A stretch of DNA of 64,000 bases from Xenococcaceae cyanobacterium MO_167.B27 (GTDB lineage: Bacteria > Cyanobacteriota > Cyanobacteriia > Cyanobacteriales > Xenococcaceae). Under the pieces are notes generated by a model, which ran no database searches, was not told the origin of the DNA, and was given only the letters and a program-made list of their open reading frames with translations. Below are positions 28,660 to 39,600 of the stretch, piece by piece; positions within the stretch are counted from its first letter, which is position 1, and each line of letters begins with the position of its first letter. The DNA lies in contig JASJCP010000030.1 of the NCBI GenBank assembly GCA_030065935.1, forward strand, positions 1 to 64,000, given 5' to 3'. Position numbers and translations under genes: made by a program.

Positions 28660-29325
28660 ATGATTGATGCTATTGTAGTTCCCCAAGGAGCAGAGTATAA
28701 AGCAGTTTGTCGCGGTGTCAAAGATAGCGGTAGTGCTTCGCTCCCTATATTATCTATTCCCATGGGCTTTCATCAGATAGAAGCAGAAAAAGCCATCTCC
28801 CATCTTAAAGCCTTAAACATCCAAAGAATAGTAATAATGGGGTTGTGTGGTAGTTTATCCCAGAAATATTCTGTGGGGGATATCTTACTGTATCAAAGTT
28901 GTTTCGATCCCCATCAACAAATTACTTTACAGACAGATAACAAATTAACTACAAATCTTGAACATCATTTAGGTAAAGTACAACTAGTAAGCAGTTTAAG
29001 TTGCGATCGCGTTATCAATTTAGCCTCAGAAAAACAGCAACTTTACCACACCTATAAAACCGATGTTATAGACATGGAAGGATTTGGTTATTTACAAATA
29101 TTACAAGATAATAATATTGCAGTTGCCATGTTGAGAGTAGTTAGTGATGATGCCAGATATAATATACCCGATCTAACTCAGACTATAGGCGATCGTGGTA
29201 AACTAAAAACCTTCCCTTTAACTATTGCGATGCTCAAGCAACCCTTAGCAGCAATAAGATTAATCAAAGGTAGCTTGCAAGCATTACAAACATTAGAAAA
29301 AACAGCTAAAAAATTATTTAGCTAA
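28660..29325 (+). CDS. Nucleoside phosphorylase-superfamily protein
   Basis: A 221-residue protein of the PNP_UDP_1 superfamily. Typical segments are IVIMGLCGSLSQKYSVGDILLY (the ribose/phosphate-binding G-x-C/A-G-x-L strand) and VIDMEGFGYLQ, with the Met-Glu pair that binds the nucleoside ribose. It is shorter than MTA/SAH nucleosidase and resembles the cyanobacterial phosphorylase group sometimes linked to hopanoid or adenosine metabolism. The exact nucleoside is not identifiable. It is a single-gene unit. Confidence 0.8.
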   Translation: MIDAIVVPQGAEYKAVCRGVKDSGSASLPILSIPMGFHQIEAEKAISHLKALNIQRIVIMGLCGSLSQKYSVGDILLYQSCFDPHQQITLQTDNKLTTNLEHHLGKVQLVSSLSCDRVINLASEKQQLYHTYKTDVIDMEGFGYLQILQDNNIAVAMLRVVSDDARYNIPDLTQTIGDRGKLKTFPLTIAMLKQPLAAIRLIKGSLQALQTLEKTAKKLFS

Positions 29326-29509
29326 TTGTTAATTGTTGATTGATACTTGCTAATTCAAATTATTATACTAAATCCGATTCTCATAGCCCCTTTATTCTTT
29401 TAGTCTAGACTTTGTTTTATAGCACCAGGTTTCAACCTGTAAATTCTAAGTGAGCTTTAACTTTTAAGTAATTATGCAGAATTAATTACCATTATTGTAT
29501 TTCTGTTGG
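29326..29509. other. Intergenic region
   Basis: A+T-rich sequence between the phosphorylase gene and the three-hairpin element. One small inverted repeat (AGGTTTCAACCT near 29427) is the only structure noticed. Confidence 0.35.
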
Positions 29510-29715
29510 CTATTGCAAGAGTGTCTATTACTCAGATATTGCACCTCGATCCCCTACCGCCTAAAACTCAAGTTTCAGGCTAAGACAATAAGTCTATTAA
29601 AATAGACTATAACTTTTATTAAAACTACATCAGAGTCCTCTTGAGAGGACTTTTCTGTATTAGCCAAGAAATTAATTTCTTGGTGAAAATCGCGCCTATT
29701 GCAAGAGTGCCTATT
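29510..29715 (-). repeat. Three-hairpin dispersed element, copy 1, with flanking direct repeats
   Basis: The element core spans 29531-29685. Read on the minus strand it has hairpins CCAAGAAATTAATTTCTTGG (29664-29683), GTCCTCT/AGAGGAC (29635-29650) and AGTCTATT/AATAGACT (29591-29608), then a conserved tail GGCGGTAGGGGATCGAGG. It matches 56371-56553 over most of its length. Direct repeats of 20 bp (CTATTGCAAGAGTGYCTATT) flank it at 29510-29529 and 29696-29715. No coding capacity. Confidence 0.85.
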
Positions 29716-29797
29716 GCCTCTCTACACCAATGAATTTAATTTTGCTTTTGAATTAACACAAAAAGTTGATCAGATTTATCCAAAAGATTTATTGTTT

Positions 29798-30097
29798 TTA
29801 TACACCATCTAACTCTAAAGTTTCTGTTTGCTGAGGTTGAGATTCAATTTCATAAGGTTTCTTGGTTAAGCCAAATCTATTCAGAACAATCATTAGAAGT
29901 AATGCTAAAACCAATCCTAATCCGACACCAAAACCAATTAAATAGATAAAAAGTTTTTCTAGTTGTTTCTTGCGCTGAACCAGACTTTTTGTAGATAAAT
30001 TATTAAAATTATTTTCATCTGTAAGCTCTTGATTAGAACTATCATTATTTAAGTCATCATTAGCTTCAAAATCGAAATCATTGGGAGACTGGTACAT
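29798..30097 (-). CDS. Small single-span membrane protein, hypothetical
   Basis: A 99-residue protein with an acidic, Asn-rich N-terminal 35 residues, a basic stretch (VQRKKQLEK) and one long hydrophobic helix at about 49-72 (LFIYLIGFGVGLGLVLALLL), then a short tail. The positive-inside rule is ambiguous. No family is recognised and the start lacks a good ribosome-binding site. It is likely a genuine cyanobacterial membrane protein of unknown role. Confidence 0.55.
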   Translation of the reverse strand: MYQSPNDFDFEANDDLNNDSSNQELTDENNFNNLSTKSLVQRKKQLEKLFIYLIGFGVGLGLVLALLLMIVLNRFGLTKKPYEIESQPQQTETLELDGV

Positions 30098-30233
30098 GGG
30101 TTTCGGACAAGACTAAATAAACTTCTTGTTATCATAGCAGCCCTAAGCTATATAACCAGTACTATAACTCCTAATTCCTGTACGGACATAGTATGCTAGA
30201 TGTCCCGCACTGACTCCTAGAATGAGAAGAGAT

Positions 30234-33200
30234 TTAAAACCCACCACACTTAAAAGAATGTTGCCAAAAAGTTTGATAAATTGATTCAGGTGCATAGCTA
30301 ATCAGTTCTATATTACCCTTATCATTCAACATCCATCCTTTTGCTTCAACAATAGAAGTTTTCTTATTGTTTCTCTCAACATTAGAAATAGAGTTATTAG
30401 TTTCTACTTCCTCAGAGATAGCAACTAAACGTAAATCTTGCCAAACAGATTGACCCCTGAGACTTTGCTGAGGATTATCAGGGTATCCACCTTTCCCAAC
30501 AATCGCCATAACGTTTTCTCGATTTACAGGACAACTAGCAGTAATTAATTGGGTGGGATTAGTGATAGTATCTGGTAGTTGAGTCAGACCAAATTGTTTT
30601 TCCGTATCAGGATTGTTAATCTCAACAACACCATCTAAACCAAATTCGGAACTAGCATCAATATCGCTACTAGGGGAAGTAAAGATAACTTCTGTATCAA
30701 TATTAATATTACCTCCAGAACCCAAGACCGCATTAGCACGAATATCGCTATTATTAGCAGCTAAAACCACATCACTATCGATCGCGATATTACCACCACC
30801 ACCAGTACTATCTAAAACACTAGTGCTTACCAAACTATTATTTTGCAGTTGGATAAAATCTGTAGTGAGGTTGATATCTCCACCACCAGTTTGTTCAGAA
30901 GTAGCTGTAATTAAACCTTGATTAGATTGAATGCGATCGCTTTCTATATTAATATTACCAGCTTGACCTGTTCCTGTACTGTTAGTGGTAATTTTTCCTT
31001 GAGTAGAAATATCCAGCAAATTACTTGTGACAGATATTGTTCCTCCATCTCCTCCTGCAACAGTACCACTACTTACCATTGCACCAGTATTGAGGTTGAA
31101 ATTTTCTGTTGTAATCTGAATCGAACCTCCAGCCCCATTTCCCAGAGTTTCCGCCGTTATTTGACTCCCATTTGTTGCGGTAAGAGTATTACTATTTAGC
31201 ACAATATTGCCTCCACTACCAGCAAAAGTGGCAGCCGTAATACTAGCAGGAGTATCAGCATCTATTCCATCTAGTTCAATACTATTAGCATTAATCTCAA
31301 TATTTCCTGCCTCACCCAAACCAGGCGGTACATCAGCATTAGTAGTCAAGAAATTACTCCCACTAATAGTTGCGCCATCTTTAACAGTTAATTTATCCGT
31401 TGTTAAAGCTATATTCCCCCCGTCTCCATCACCAAACACTGCGCTAGAAAATAAACCGCTACTACCACCCCCTGCTTCAATAGCATTACCCATCAATTCG
31501 ATTGAGTCGGATGCTGTTACCATTAGATTACCTGCCGAGCCAGAGCCACCAGTACTAACAGCAATTTGCGCTCCTTCTGAGACTCTTAAATTGTCAGTAG
31601 TAATTGTCAAATTCCCACTATTGCCTGTTGCACCTGGAACAACCGATGCAAATATAGCAGTGGGACTATTTTCTCCAGTGGAAAATCCAGTTAAATCGAT
31701 TTCTTGGGCTTTAATGGTGATATTTCCCCCATTTCCAGAACCAAAGACACTAGAATTAATTTTTGTTCCATTAGTCAGGGTTAAGCTGTTAGTCTCAATA
31801 TTAATATCACCCCCAACCCCTGTAGCTTGGTTGTTGTCTATGGAAGCTGAAATTTGACTGGGATCTTCTAAAGAAGCAAGACCTTTTAATTCGATAGTAT
31901 TAGCCTTAATGTTGATATTTCCTGCTGTTCCCAAACCACTAACTGTAGAACCAATATCAGCCCCATTTGCGATCGCTAAATCACCTGTATCAATAGTTAA
32001 ATTACCCCCATCACCATCGGCAAAAGTATTACTAAATAAAGCACTAGGAGAACCATTGGGAGAAGTCCCATTGAGTTCAATCTCTTGTGCCTTAATATTA
32101 AAATCTCCTGCTTTACCACTACTTAGTGAAAGGGTAAAAGCTTGCGCCCCTCCCGCTACTAACAAGCTGTCTGTTTCTATATTAATATCACCCCCAACCC
32201 CTGTAGCTCCTGGCACAATAGGAGCAAAAAGACCACTAGGTCCAGCTAAGGGTGAACCCGAAATTAACTCTACTTGCTCCGCGTTGACACTTAAAGTTCC
32301 TCCCTCTCCACTGCCAAAAACGGCACTGGCTACTTGCGCGCCTCCTGCTACCAGTAAATAACTGGTGTCAATGGTTAAATCTGCTCCTGCACCTGTTGAA
32401 CCTGTTGTGGTATCTGTAGAAACATAGGTAACAAAAGGAATCTCGTTTTGAGAAACCCCTGTAATCATGACTGACTCTGCACCTTTGAGAGTAATACTTC
32501 CTGCTGTGCCATCTCCTGAAGTATTAGCAAGAATTGCCGAAGCATCAGCTAGAGCGATATTTTGTCCTCGAACATTCACCGTACCACTACTATTTCCACT
32601 TACTTCCACTGAAGCTGCATTAACCAAATCAATATCTTGAAAGCCAGCTACTTCTTGATAATCAAATGTCCAGATTCCATTATCATTAGCCAGTTTAACC
32701 AGCCCTTCTCTTACACCTCCTAATTCAATATGCCCTTCTGCTGCGGTGAGATTTCCCCCATCTAAAGCAATATTGCCCCCGACTAAAGCTATAGTATTTC
32801 CTGACTCAACTTGTAATCCAGAAGGACGAAAGTTTTTAATCAGAGAAAAATCATTAGCACTAGGGTCAGCAAAACCAGTATTATTACCAATCCCTTGAAC
32901 TAAAATATTGCCAGCATCATCACCATATTGCAGACCGATAGGAATATTAATTGTTAGTAAAGGCGGAGCTTGAGGATCAACTGCACTATAAAAACTCCCA
33001 TCACTAAATTGAATACTGTTTGCTGTACTACCAATAAAAGAACCACCAATATTAAGAGTCGCATTCTCACCGAATATAATTCCGTTGGGGTTAATTAAGA
33101 AGAGATTAGCTGCACCATTAGCCCGAATTATCCCTTCAATATTGGAAACTGAACCACCAGTGACACGACTAAAAATATTTTCAATAGTCAATCCATTATC

Positions 33201-33467
33201 AAAAAAAGCTGTTTGACCATTGAGAACCGAAAATTCCTGAAAACTATGAAATAGATTATTGCCTACTGTTGTTCCCTCTGTAATCTGGATGATATCTGCA
33301 TTAGGAATCACCACAGAGTTATTGGGCAATGTAGCATCTGGTGTTATTTGTGCCGTAGCCTTTAAGCTATTAGCTAAACACAAAAAATATATTACACATA
33401 AAGCCAATCCCTTGGGGTTTCGTCTTGTTTCCAACTGTCGCAACAACAAATTAATAGGACTCAGCAT
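30234..33467 (-). CDS. Filamentous-haemagglutinin-type two-partner-secretion exoprotein
   Basis: A 1077-residue secreted TpsA-like protein. A long signal peptide (GLALCVIYFLCLANSLKATAQ) precedes the TPS domain (about 40-290), with its conserved FLINPNGIIFGENATLNIGG. The body (300-960) is a right-handed beta-helix built from repeats such as GAGGDINIETDSLLVAGGA. The C-terminal section includes two cysteines, SCPVNRE and a final FKCGGF. No TpsB/ShlB transporter gene is near, so its exporter is elsewhere. Probable roles are adhesion or an outer surface layer. It is a single-gene unit. Confidence 0.92.
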   Translation of the reverse strand: MLSPINLLLRQLETRRNPKGLALCVIYFLCLANSLKATAQITPDATLPNNSVVIPNADIIQITEGTTVGNNLFHSFQEFSVLNGQTAFFDNGLTIENIFSRVTGGSVSNIEGIIRANGAANLFLINPNGIIFGENATLNIGGSFIGSTANSIQFSDGSFYSAVDPQAPPLLTINIPIGLQYGDDAGNILVQGIGNNTGFADPSANDFSLIKNFRPSGLQVESGNTIALVGGNIALDGGNLTAAEGHIELGGVREGLVKLANDNGIWTFDYQEVAGFQDIDLVNAASVEVSGNSSGTVNVRGQNIALADASAILANTSGDGTAGSITLKGAESVMITGVSQNEIPFVTYVSTDTTTGSTGAGADLTIDTSYLLVAGGAQVASAVFGSGEGGTLSVNAEQVELISGSPLAGPSGLFAPIVPGATGVGGDINIETDSLLVAGGAQAFTLSLSSGKAGDFNIKAQEIELNGTSPNGSPSALFSNTFADGDGGNLTIDTGDLAIANGADIGSTVSGLGTAGNINIKANTIELKGLASLEDPSQISASIDNNQATGVGGDINIETNSLTLTNGTKINSSVFGSGNGGNITIKAQEIDLTGFSTGENSPTAIFASVVPGATGNSGNLTITTDNLRVSEGAQIAVSTGGSGSAGNLMVTASDSIELMGNAIEAGGGSSGLFSSAVFGDGDGGNIALTTDKLTVKDGATISGSNFLTTNADVPPGLGEAGNIEINANSIELDGIDADTPASITAATFAGSGGNIVLNSNTLTATNGSQITAETLGNGAGGSIQITTENFNLNTGAMVSSGTVAGGDGGTISVTSNLLDISTQGKITTNSTGTGQAGNINIESDRIQSNQGLITATSEQTGGGDINLTTDFIQLQNNSLVSTSVLDSTGGGGNIAIDSDVVLAANNSDIRANAVLGSGGNINIDTEVIFTSPSSDIDASSEFGLDGVVEINNPDTEKQFGLTQLPDTITNPTQLITASCPVNRENVMAIVGKGGYPDNPQQSLRGQSVWQDLRLVAISEEVETNNSISNVERNNKKTSIVEAKGWMLNDKGNIELISYAPESIYQTFWQHSFKCGGF

Positions 33468-33883
33468 AAGCTTCTTATTATAAGGTAGTTAGAATTACCC
33501 TAAGTCAGAGATCACTACAAAAACAATTTCTGGCTCTGACCGTTGGTAAATTTGAGATTAATAGATTGAACCAATCCTCCTCTCAATATCATTCCCAAAA
33601 TGAGCTTAAAACTTATTGATGTCTCATAATTGTCGAGATTATGAAGCGTAAAAGAGTAATTCTAGAGCGAGGATTAAAATCTCAGGAAATCGGGGATGAT
33701 ACTGATGTCATCAGTTTAAATTCGCAACTACACTGCTAATTGAAAAAGTGTAAAAAAACGTAGCAGGCACCTATGTCAATGCAACGTAAGGGAAATTTTC
33801 CAGTTACCTGTCCAGGTACTTATCCCTCGCGATCCAAGCGGGGCAACGCTCAAAATGAAAATTGTGAAAATTGCTGATTCAGC
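33468..33883. other. Intergenic region, divergent promoters
   Basis: A 416-bp gap between the haemagglutinin-like gene (leftward) and the dioxygenase-ATP-grasp gene (rightward), carrying both promoters. From about 33780 the composition becomes more G+C-rich, like the gene that follows. That may mark the left edge of transferred DNA. An inverted repeat GATGATACTGATG/CATCAG near 33696-33713 is weak. Confidence 0.4.
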
Positions 33884-36115
33884 GTGAAAATATTGCCTAT
33901 TCCGACACTTGAAATTACTCAGTTTTCCACAGGTTTGGGAAAAGAGGAGATAGCAGACCTCCAGGAACTCGCCCGCTCCATCTGTGCAGCATTGAGTGCT
34001 TATCCTCACTTCGTTGTCGTCAACGGCTACCCTCCCCTTGAAGACCGCACCAACCTGGTCAATATGTCCCGAGCCATTTGTGCCATTGGTTCAGGGCAAT
34101 CTCTCTTGGGCTTTGGCTCTCAAAACCAACTGAAGCTCTCTTTTACACAAGTTCGGATCGATCGGGCAAAGGCTATGGCTAGGGGAAAAGTCACCCAATA
34201 CAGCCGAACTCACCTGCCTTTAGCACCTCACACCGATTCATCCTACATGACCAGACCTCATGAATTGGTTGCATTTCAGTGCATTGTAGCGGATAACATG
34301 GGCGGTGAATCCATCATTATTCCTGTAGAAGACATCTTGTCACGGATTGATAGTGATACCGTCGAGCTATTGCGAGATTCAGTATTTCGGTTTGGCAACA
34401 ATCAATCCCCTATTCTTTTTGGTGCAACAGGGGATGAGCAGATTCGTTACTATCGATCGCAAATTGACCAAACACTGAAAGCAGAAACCTCTGCTTTGTC
34501 TGACAAATATTACGCTGCTATTGAGACTCTAGATTCTGTGCTTCAGCAACCTGCTCAATTGATTCAGTTTCCTCTGCAACCAGGGCAAATTCTGTTTATG
34601 CACAATAGAAAGGTGCTGCATGGACGAACGGGATTCTCTCCAGAAAGCGATCGCCTGCTTTATCGAGTGCGTCTTCATGTAGATAGTTTTGAATTTGGGA
34701 ATTCAACCGAGACATCGAACTGTACTAATGCTTCGACAACAGCAAGTTCCAATGGTCAGGGTAGCAATGAAGATCTGGCTACTGCTAAAGCCCATCCGCC
34801 ACTTGCCAAGGAACTGAAGGGTTTGTCTGGCTTTGAAGAACTATTCAAACTTAATCTTCACCCTAGTCAATTACCCCCTAATCCTGCAACCAGGCTCAAT
34901 ATCTATGGTCAATTCTTACTAAGCAGGGGGCAGTTTGCTGAGGCAGCCCAAGCTTTTCTCAATTGCTTAAAAATTTCTCCTGACCATTACGAAAGTGGTC
35001 TTGCTTTATCTAGTCTCGCTGATGCTCGCGGGGATTATAAGGCAGCCCGTGCCATCATGAACCAGGTTGCCAGACGGCATCCTGTGATCTGGGAAGGAAA
35101 ACCCGAGCCTCAGAAGCCAACCCTATTAAGAATTCGAGGGTTAGAAGGATCGGCTTATAGCATTGTCCAAAAATCTGACGGCACTTACCAGAACTTATTG
35201 GGAGGCGGTCATTTTTCGGTTCGGGATTTGGTAAATCGGAAACAATATAACTTGATGATTCTCAATCTGTTGGAAAACAATATTGATGGGTTAAAGGATA
35301 TTCCTAAATTTGATTTACTTCTCAATACAATTGCCTGTCCAGATCGCAAACGAGTGTCACTAATTGCTGCTGCCAGATTTGTGGATCGCTATCCCAACAT
35401 TCCCGTTATCAATGATCCCCGTCGTGTTCTCGAAACGACTCGGGAACGCAATGCCCTTCGCCTTAACATGATTCCAGGGGTCTGTTTTCCAAAAACAGAA
35501 AGACTGAGGTGGGATGGTATCTCTTCAGATGCGATCGCTAAAGAAATCTTTGGTTTGGGGTTTGTTTTCCCCTTTATCGTCCGTCAAGTAGGTTCGCAAA
35601 CAGGCTCTAGTGTTAAGCTTGTTAACAATAAACAAGAGCTTTGCTCCCATTTCCAAAATAGTCCACCCAACATAGAATACTACATCATCCAATTCCAGAA
35701 TTACCGCAATGGGCGGAATGTTTTTAACAAAACGCGAGTGTTTTTTATCGACGGTAATTTCTATCCCGTTGCCAATTTATTCAATGATTCCTGGAATGTT
35801 CACTCGGGCGATCGTTATAGTGTGATGGATAAGACTCAATGGATGCAGGATGAAGAAAAGTCTTTCCTCAATGACCCTGTTAGGTATCTCGGCACGGCAA
35901 ACCTTGACAAACTCTACAAAATTCGTGATGTTGTTGGTCTTGATTTCTTTGGAATTGACTTGACAATTCTCCCAGACGGAACTCTATTTATCTTTGAATT
36001 GAACGCTGCTATGAGGCATAACTTCGATCATGCCAAGAATTTTCCTTATACCGAACCCCACTTAAGGCGAATATCCAAGGCTTTCGAGGTGATGATCCAA
36101 CACCGTTTACAGTGA
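33884..36115 (+). CDS. TauD-like Fe(II)/2OG dioxygenase - TPR - ATP-grasp fusion enzyme
   Basis: A 743-residue three-module protein. Residues 1-270 form a TauD/TfdA-type dioxygenase with metal ligands His116 and Asp118 (PHTDSSY), His246 (VLHGRTGF) and a 2-oxoglutarate arginine near 257-263. Residues 330-400 are TPR-like (ATRLNIYGQFLLSRGQFAEA). The C-terminal 300 residues are an ATP-grasp ligase-like domain (FPFIVRQVGSQTGSSV, then FFGIDLTILPDG and metal-binding FIFELNAAM). The combination suggests oxidation plus ATP-dependent amide or peptide bond formation in a small biosynthetic route; the substrate is unknown. GTG at 33884 is the first possible start, since a stop lies just upstream. The gene is visibly more G+C-rich than its neighbours, suggesting transfer. 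Confidence 0.85.
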   Translation: MKILPIPTLEITQFSTGLGKEEIADLQELARSICAALSAYPHFVVVNGYPPLEDRTNLVNMSRAICAIGSGQSLLGFGSQNQLKLSFTQVRIDRAKAMARGKVTQYSRTHLPLAPHTDSSYMTRPHELVAFQCIVADNMGGESIIIPVEDILSRIDSDTVELLRDSVFRFGNNQSPILFGATGDEQIRYYRSQIDQTLKAETSALSDKYYAAIETLDSVLQQPAQLIQFPLQPGQILFMHNRKVLHGRTGFSPESDRLLYRVRLHVDSFEFGNSTETSNCTNASTTASSNGQGSNEDLATAKAHPPLAKELKGLSGFEELFKLNLHPSQLPPNPATRLNIYGQFLLSRGQFAEAAQAFLNCLKISPDHYESGLALSSLADARGDYKAARAIMNQVARRHPVIWEGKPEPQKPTLLRIRGLEGSAYSIVQKSDGTYQNLLGGGHFSVRDLVNRKQYNLMILNLLENNIDGLKDIPKFDLLLNTIACPDRKRVSLIAAARFVDRYPNIPVINDPRRVLETTRERNALRLNMIPGVCFPKTERLRWDGISSDAIAKEIFGLGFVFPFIVRQVGSQTGSSVKLVNNKQELCSHFQNSPPNIEYYIIQFQNYRNGRNVFNKTRVFFIDGNFYPVANLFNDSWNVHSGDRYSVMDKTQWMQDEEKSFLNDPVRYLGTANLDKLYKIRDVVGLDFFGIDLTILPDGTLFIFELNAAMRHNFDHAKNFPYTEPHLRRISKAFEVMIQHRLQ

Positions 36116-36640
36116 ATGAAGCTAGGGGCCCTCATGCTCCGTTTCTCGGTAAAGCTGTTGAACTGTTATATCAAATCACTTTTAATATGCTATATATTAA
36201 TCTCCGCGTCACCGCGTCCCCCCATCCCCCCGTCAATCATCTGTAGCAAGCTTAAAGGGAAATCATATTATGCTCCCTTCCTTGCGTAGCGAGACCACTA
36301 GGAAGGGAGCGATTAATTTATATCGGGATGCTGGGTTTTCAAATATGGCTTAGGTGAGGGAGAAAATGCCAATTTGGACTAGAGTATATTTGATCACTTT
36401 TTAAAATGAAATAGTCCTGTATTTATACTGGGATTTAGCTTTATTTGAGGAATTATTTAACTCCGTATTAATACTGAATAACACTTATTTTTTTTAGCAA
36501 AAATATATCTTATTTTTATGAAATATTGATTGTATCTTTACGGTCATTAACCCCATAAGTCCCATAATATATACATATATGAAACATCTCATATATAGAA
36601 TATTATTCATTTTATTAACCAACAATCGAACATCCTTACT
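36116..36640. other. Intergenic region with palindromic repeat and promoter
   Basis: A 525-bp gap. It contains a repeat-like stretch around 36205-36240 and a strong hairpin at 36272-36310. The A+T-rich 36380-36640 half should include the promoter of the RTX protease gene. No gene is recognised. Confidence 0.45.
36272..36310. repeat. Palindromic repeat with 11-bp stem
   Basis: Perfect stem GCTCCCTTCCT (36272-36282) and AGGAAGGGAGC (36300-36310) around a 17-nt loop TGCGTAGCGAGACCACT. The loop belongs to the G+C-rich repeat family seen elsewhere in the window. It may end transcription of the upstream dioxygenase gene. Confidence 0.7.
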
Positions 36641-39600
36641 ATGGTCAAGATTAATTTTATTTACACCTCTGATGTCAGTGTCGAACAAATGATTGGTTAT
36701 GAGATGGCAGCAATCATTTGGGGTAAATTATTTACTGACGATATCGATGTCAATATTCTAGCAAAAACTACCAACGAGCTAGACTCCAACGTTATCGGTG
36801 GGGCAATTCCTGAATTTCACGAACAACACTACGCCTTATTTCTTCAATATTTTGAAGCAGATATCACCTCAGCAGAAGACCAAATAGCTTACGATGCTCT
36901 ACAACAAGGCAATACGGTTGATTTTCTTCTCAATGGAGACTTAGTCAGTGGCAATACTAAACTCAAATTGACCACTGCTTTAGCTAAAGCTCTAGGGATG
37001 GACGAAGCCATTAGTCTTGATCGCTACATCCTAGACGAAGAGACTCACTTCCTCGATGGTACTATTATGATGAACCAGAATTTTGCCTGGGACTTCAACT
37101 ATCTACGGGACAGTGCAGCAGCAGAAAATACCCTAGATTTCTTGAGTGTCGCTCTCCACGAAACAGGACATATTTTAGGTTTTACCAGCAGTTTAGACTT
37201 CGCCCTTCAACAAGATACTCTCTATTCTGGTCGTACAGAGTTAAGTAATTTTAGTCCTCTGGACTTATTCCGTTTCTCCGCAGAAAGTTTAGCTCAAAAT
37301 AACCCTGATGGTACTGTTAATGACTTATCCATTGGAGGAGTAACTTGGTTTTCTACCGATGGTGGAGAAACCCTCAGTGCCAAGATGTCCACAGGAAAAG
37401 AAGGAGATGGTTATCAAGCTAGTCACTGGGAAAGACGCTATGACCCATTAGGCATTATGGATCCCACTCTCTGGTATCAAGAGCGAGCATCCATTACTGA
37501 TTTGGATGTGTTGGCTTTTGATATTATGGGCTATGACTTAAGCCAAAATGCTGGTGACGTAGAACAGTTATTTACCACCGAAGGATTAGAACTATTACTA
37601 GCAGAAGCTAAACTCCAATTAGCGAATAAGCTTGATGTTTCTGTTCAGTGGTTAGAAGATAATTCAAATGTACCAATATCTTCTTTGGACTTGATAGGAC
37701 AGATAGAAGCAGCAATGGCAGAAGCTGCACTCGCTCCCACAGAAACTACTCCAGAAACTACTCCAGAATCTAGCTCCACAGAACCTACTCCAGAAACTAG
37801 CACCACAAACGACTTCATCAAAGATTTAGGTGACATGATGAAGGAAATCTCTAAATGGTGGTCGAAGAATAATGATCAAAATAATAATGATCAAAATAAT
37901 GGTGAAAATGACAACCAGGGTTCTTCCTCGCAAGAATTCTATGAATGGTGGTCACAAAATAACCAAGGACATGGTTCTTCCTGGCAAGAACTCTATGAAT
38001 GGTGGGCGCAAAATAACCAAGGACATGGTTCTTCCTGGCAAGAACTCTATGAATGGGGGGCGCAAAATAACCAAGGACATGGTTCTTGGTGGCAAGAACT
38101 TTACGAATGGTGGGCGCAAGATAACCAAGGACATGGTTCTTGGTGGCAAGAGGTATTCTTCGCTAGTAAAGGTGAAGTTGCTTTAGAAAATATCGAATTG
38201 CCAGGAGAGAAAAGCAACCCAGTTGATAATACTTATAAAGAAATTGCTGGTGGCAGTCAAGATGACATCATTGGCGGAGATATCACCAATGATAAAATTA
38301 TCGCTGGTGACGGGGATGACCTCATTGATGGTGCTGGTGGAGATGACACTATTGCTGCTGGTGATGGTTACGATACTATCTTTGGTTTTGATGGTAATGA
38401 TTCCATCATGGGTGAAGAAGGGGATGATTTAATTTCAGGAGAATCTGATAATGACGTTCTCTTGGGACAAGATGGTTCTGATGTTCTCTTTGGTGGAGAC
38501 CACGATGATTATCTAGATGGAGGAGCAGGTAGGGACTTTCTCAATGGTAATACAGGACACGATGTTTTAGTAGGAAGGGCGGGGAATGACGCTCTAGAAG
38601 GAGAAGCTGGTAAAGACCTCTTAATTGGAGGTGCAGGTCAAGATATTGGTAATGGCGGTAGTGGCAATGATTTTATCTTCGGGGATGAGTATTCTGCAAG
38701 TTTACAACAAGCCTTTGGCAATAATTTAAGTCCTCTAATCAATCTCTTTACTCCTACTACTGAAACTACCACTACAGAAACTTCTACTACTGAAGAAGTC
38801 ATTACGGTCGAGCTTGGGCAAGACCCAGTAAGAGTTGAAGCAGAAAATATGACCTTGTCTGGGAACTATAGCCTAGCTTCTGGTGGGACTCTAGTTCAGA
38901 CTAATTCTACGGCTAGTATTAGTACCTTGTTTAATGGAGAAGCAGGACTTTACAACATTGTTATCGGCTACCACGATGTTTATGGTAATGCTAGAATCAC
39001 AGCCTCTTTAGGAGCAAGTACCATAGATGACTGGTATCTAAATCAATCTTCAGGAAGTACATCTCCCAGTGGTTCAAACTTTAACACCAGAACTATTGCT
39101 AGTGAAGTTAGTCTCAATGGTGGTGAGTCTCTAGTTCTAGATACAGTTGTTTACGCAACTAGTAGTGGCGATGATGACGATGATGGTGGTGTTGTATATG
39201 ATAAGGGTTACATCGACTATGTTGAGTTTGTTCCCATCGTTGATAATACTAATAATGTAGTTCTAGAGCCAGACCCTACTACTACTGATTCAACTAATAC
39301 TGATACTTCTAATACTACTGATTCAACTAATACTGATACATCTAATACCCTACCTTCTGGAGTAGCACTAGGAGCAAATAGCGACATCCTCAGAGGTGGT
39401 AATGGTAATGATGGTATTGATGGTGGTGAAGGTAACGATGTTATTTTCGGAGAAGATGAGTTAAATGATTCAAGTAATATTGCTCCGATTAATATTGCTG
39501 GTAGTTTTAACTACGGTCGGAGTACTTATATATTAAGTCAGGCTGGTAGTTGGCAAGAAGCACAAGCTGAAGCTGAAAGTTATGGCGGTAATTTGGTCAC

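Noticed and set aside
30613-32361. Long plus-strand open frames opposite the haemagglutinin-like gene
   Set aside because: They are antisense shadows of a low-complexity G/N/T-rich beta-helix gene; proline/serine-rich translations have no domain signal.
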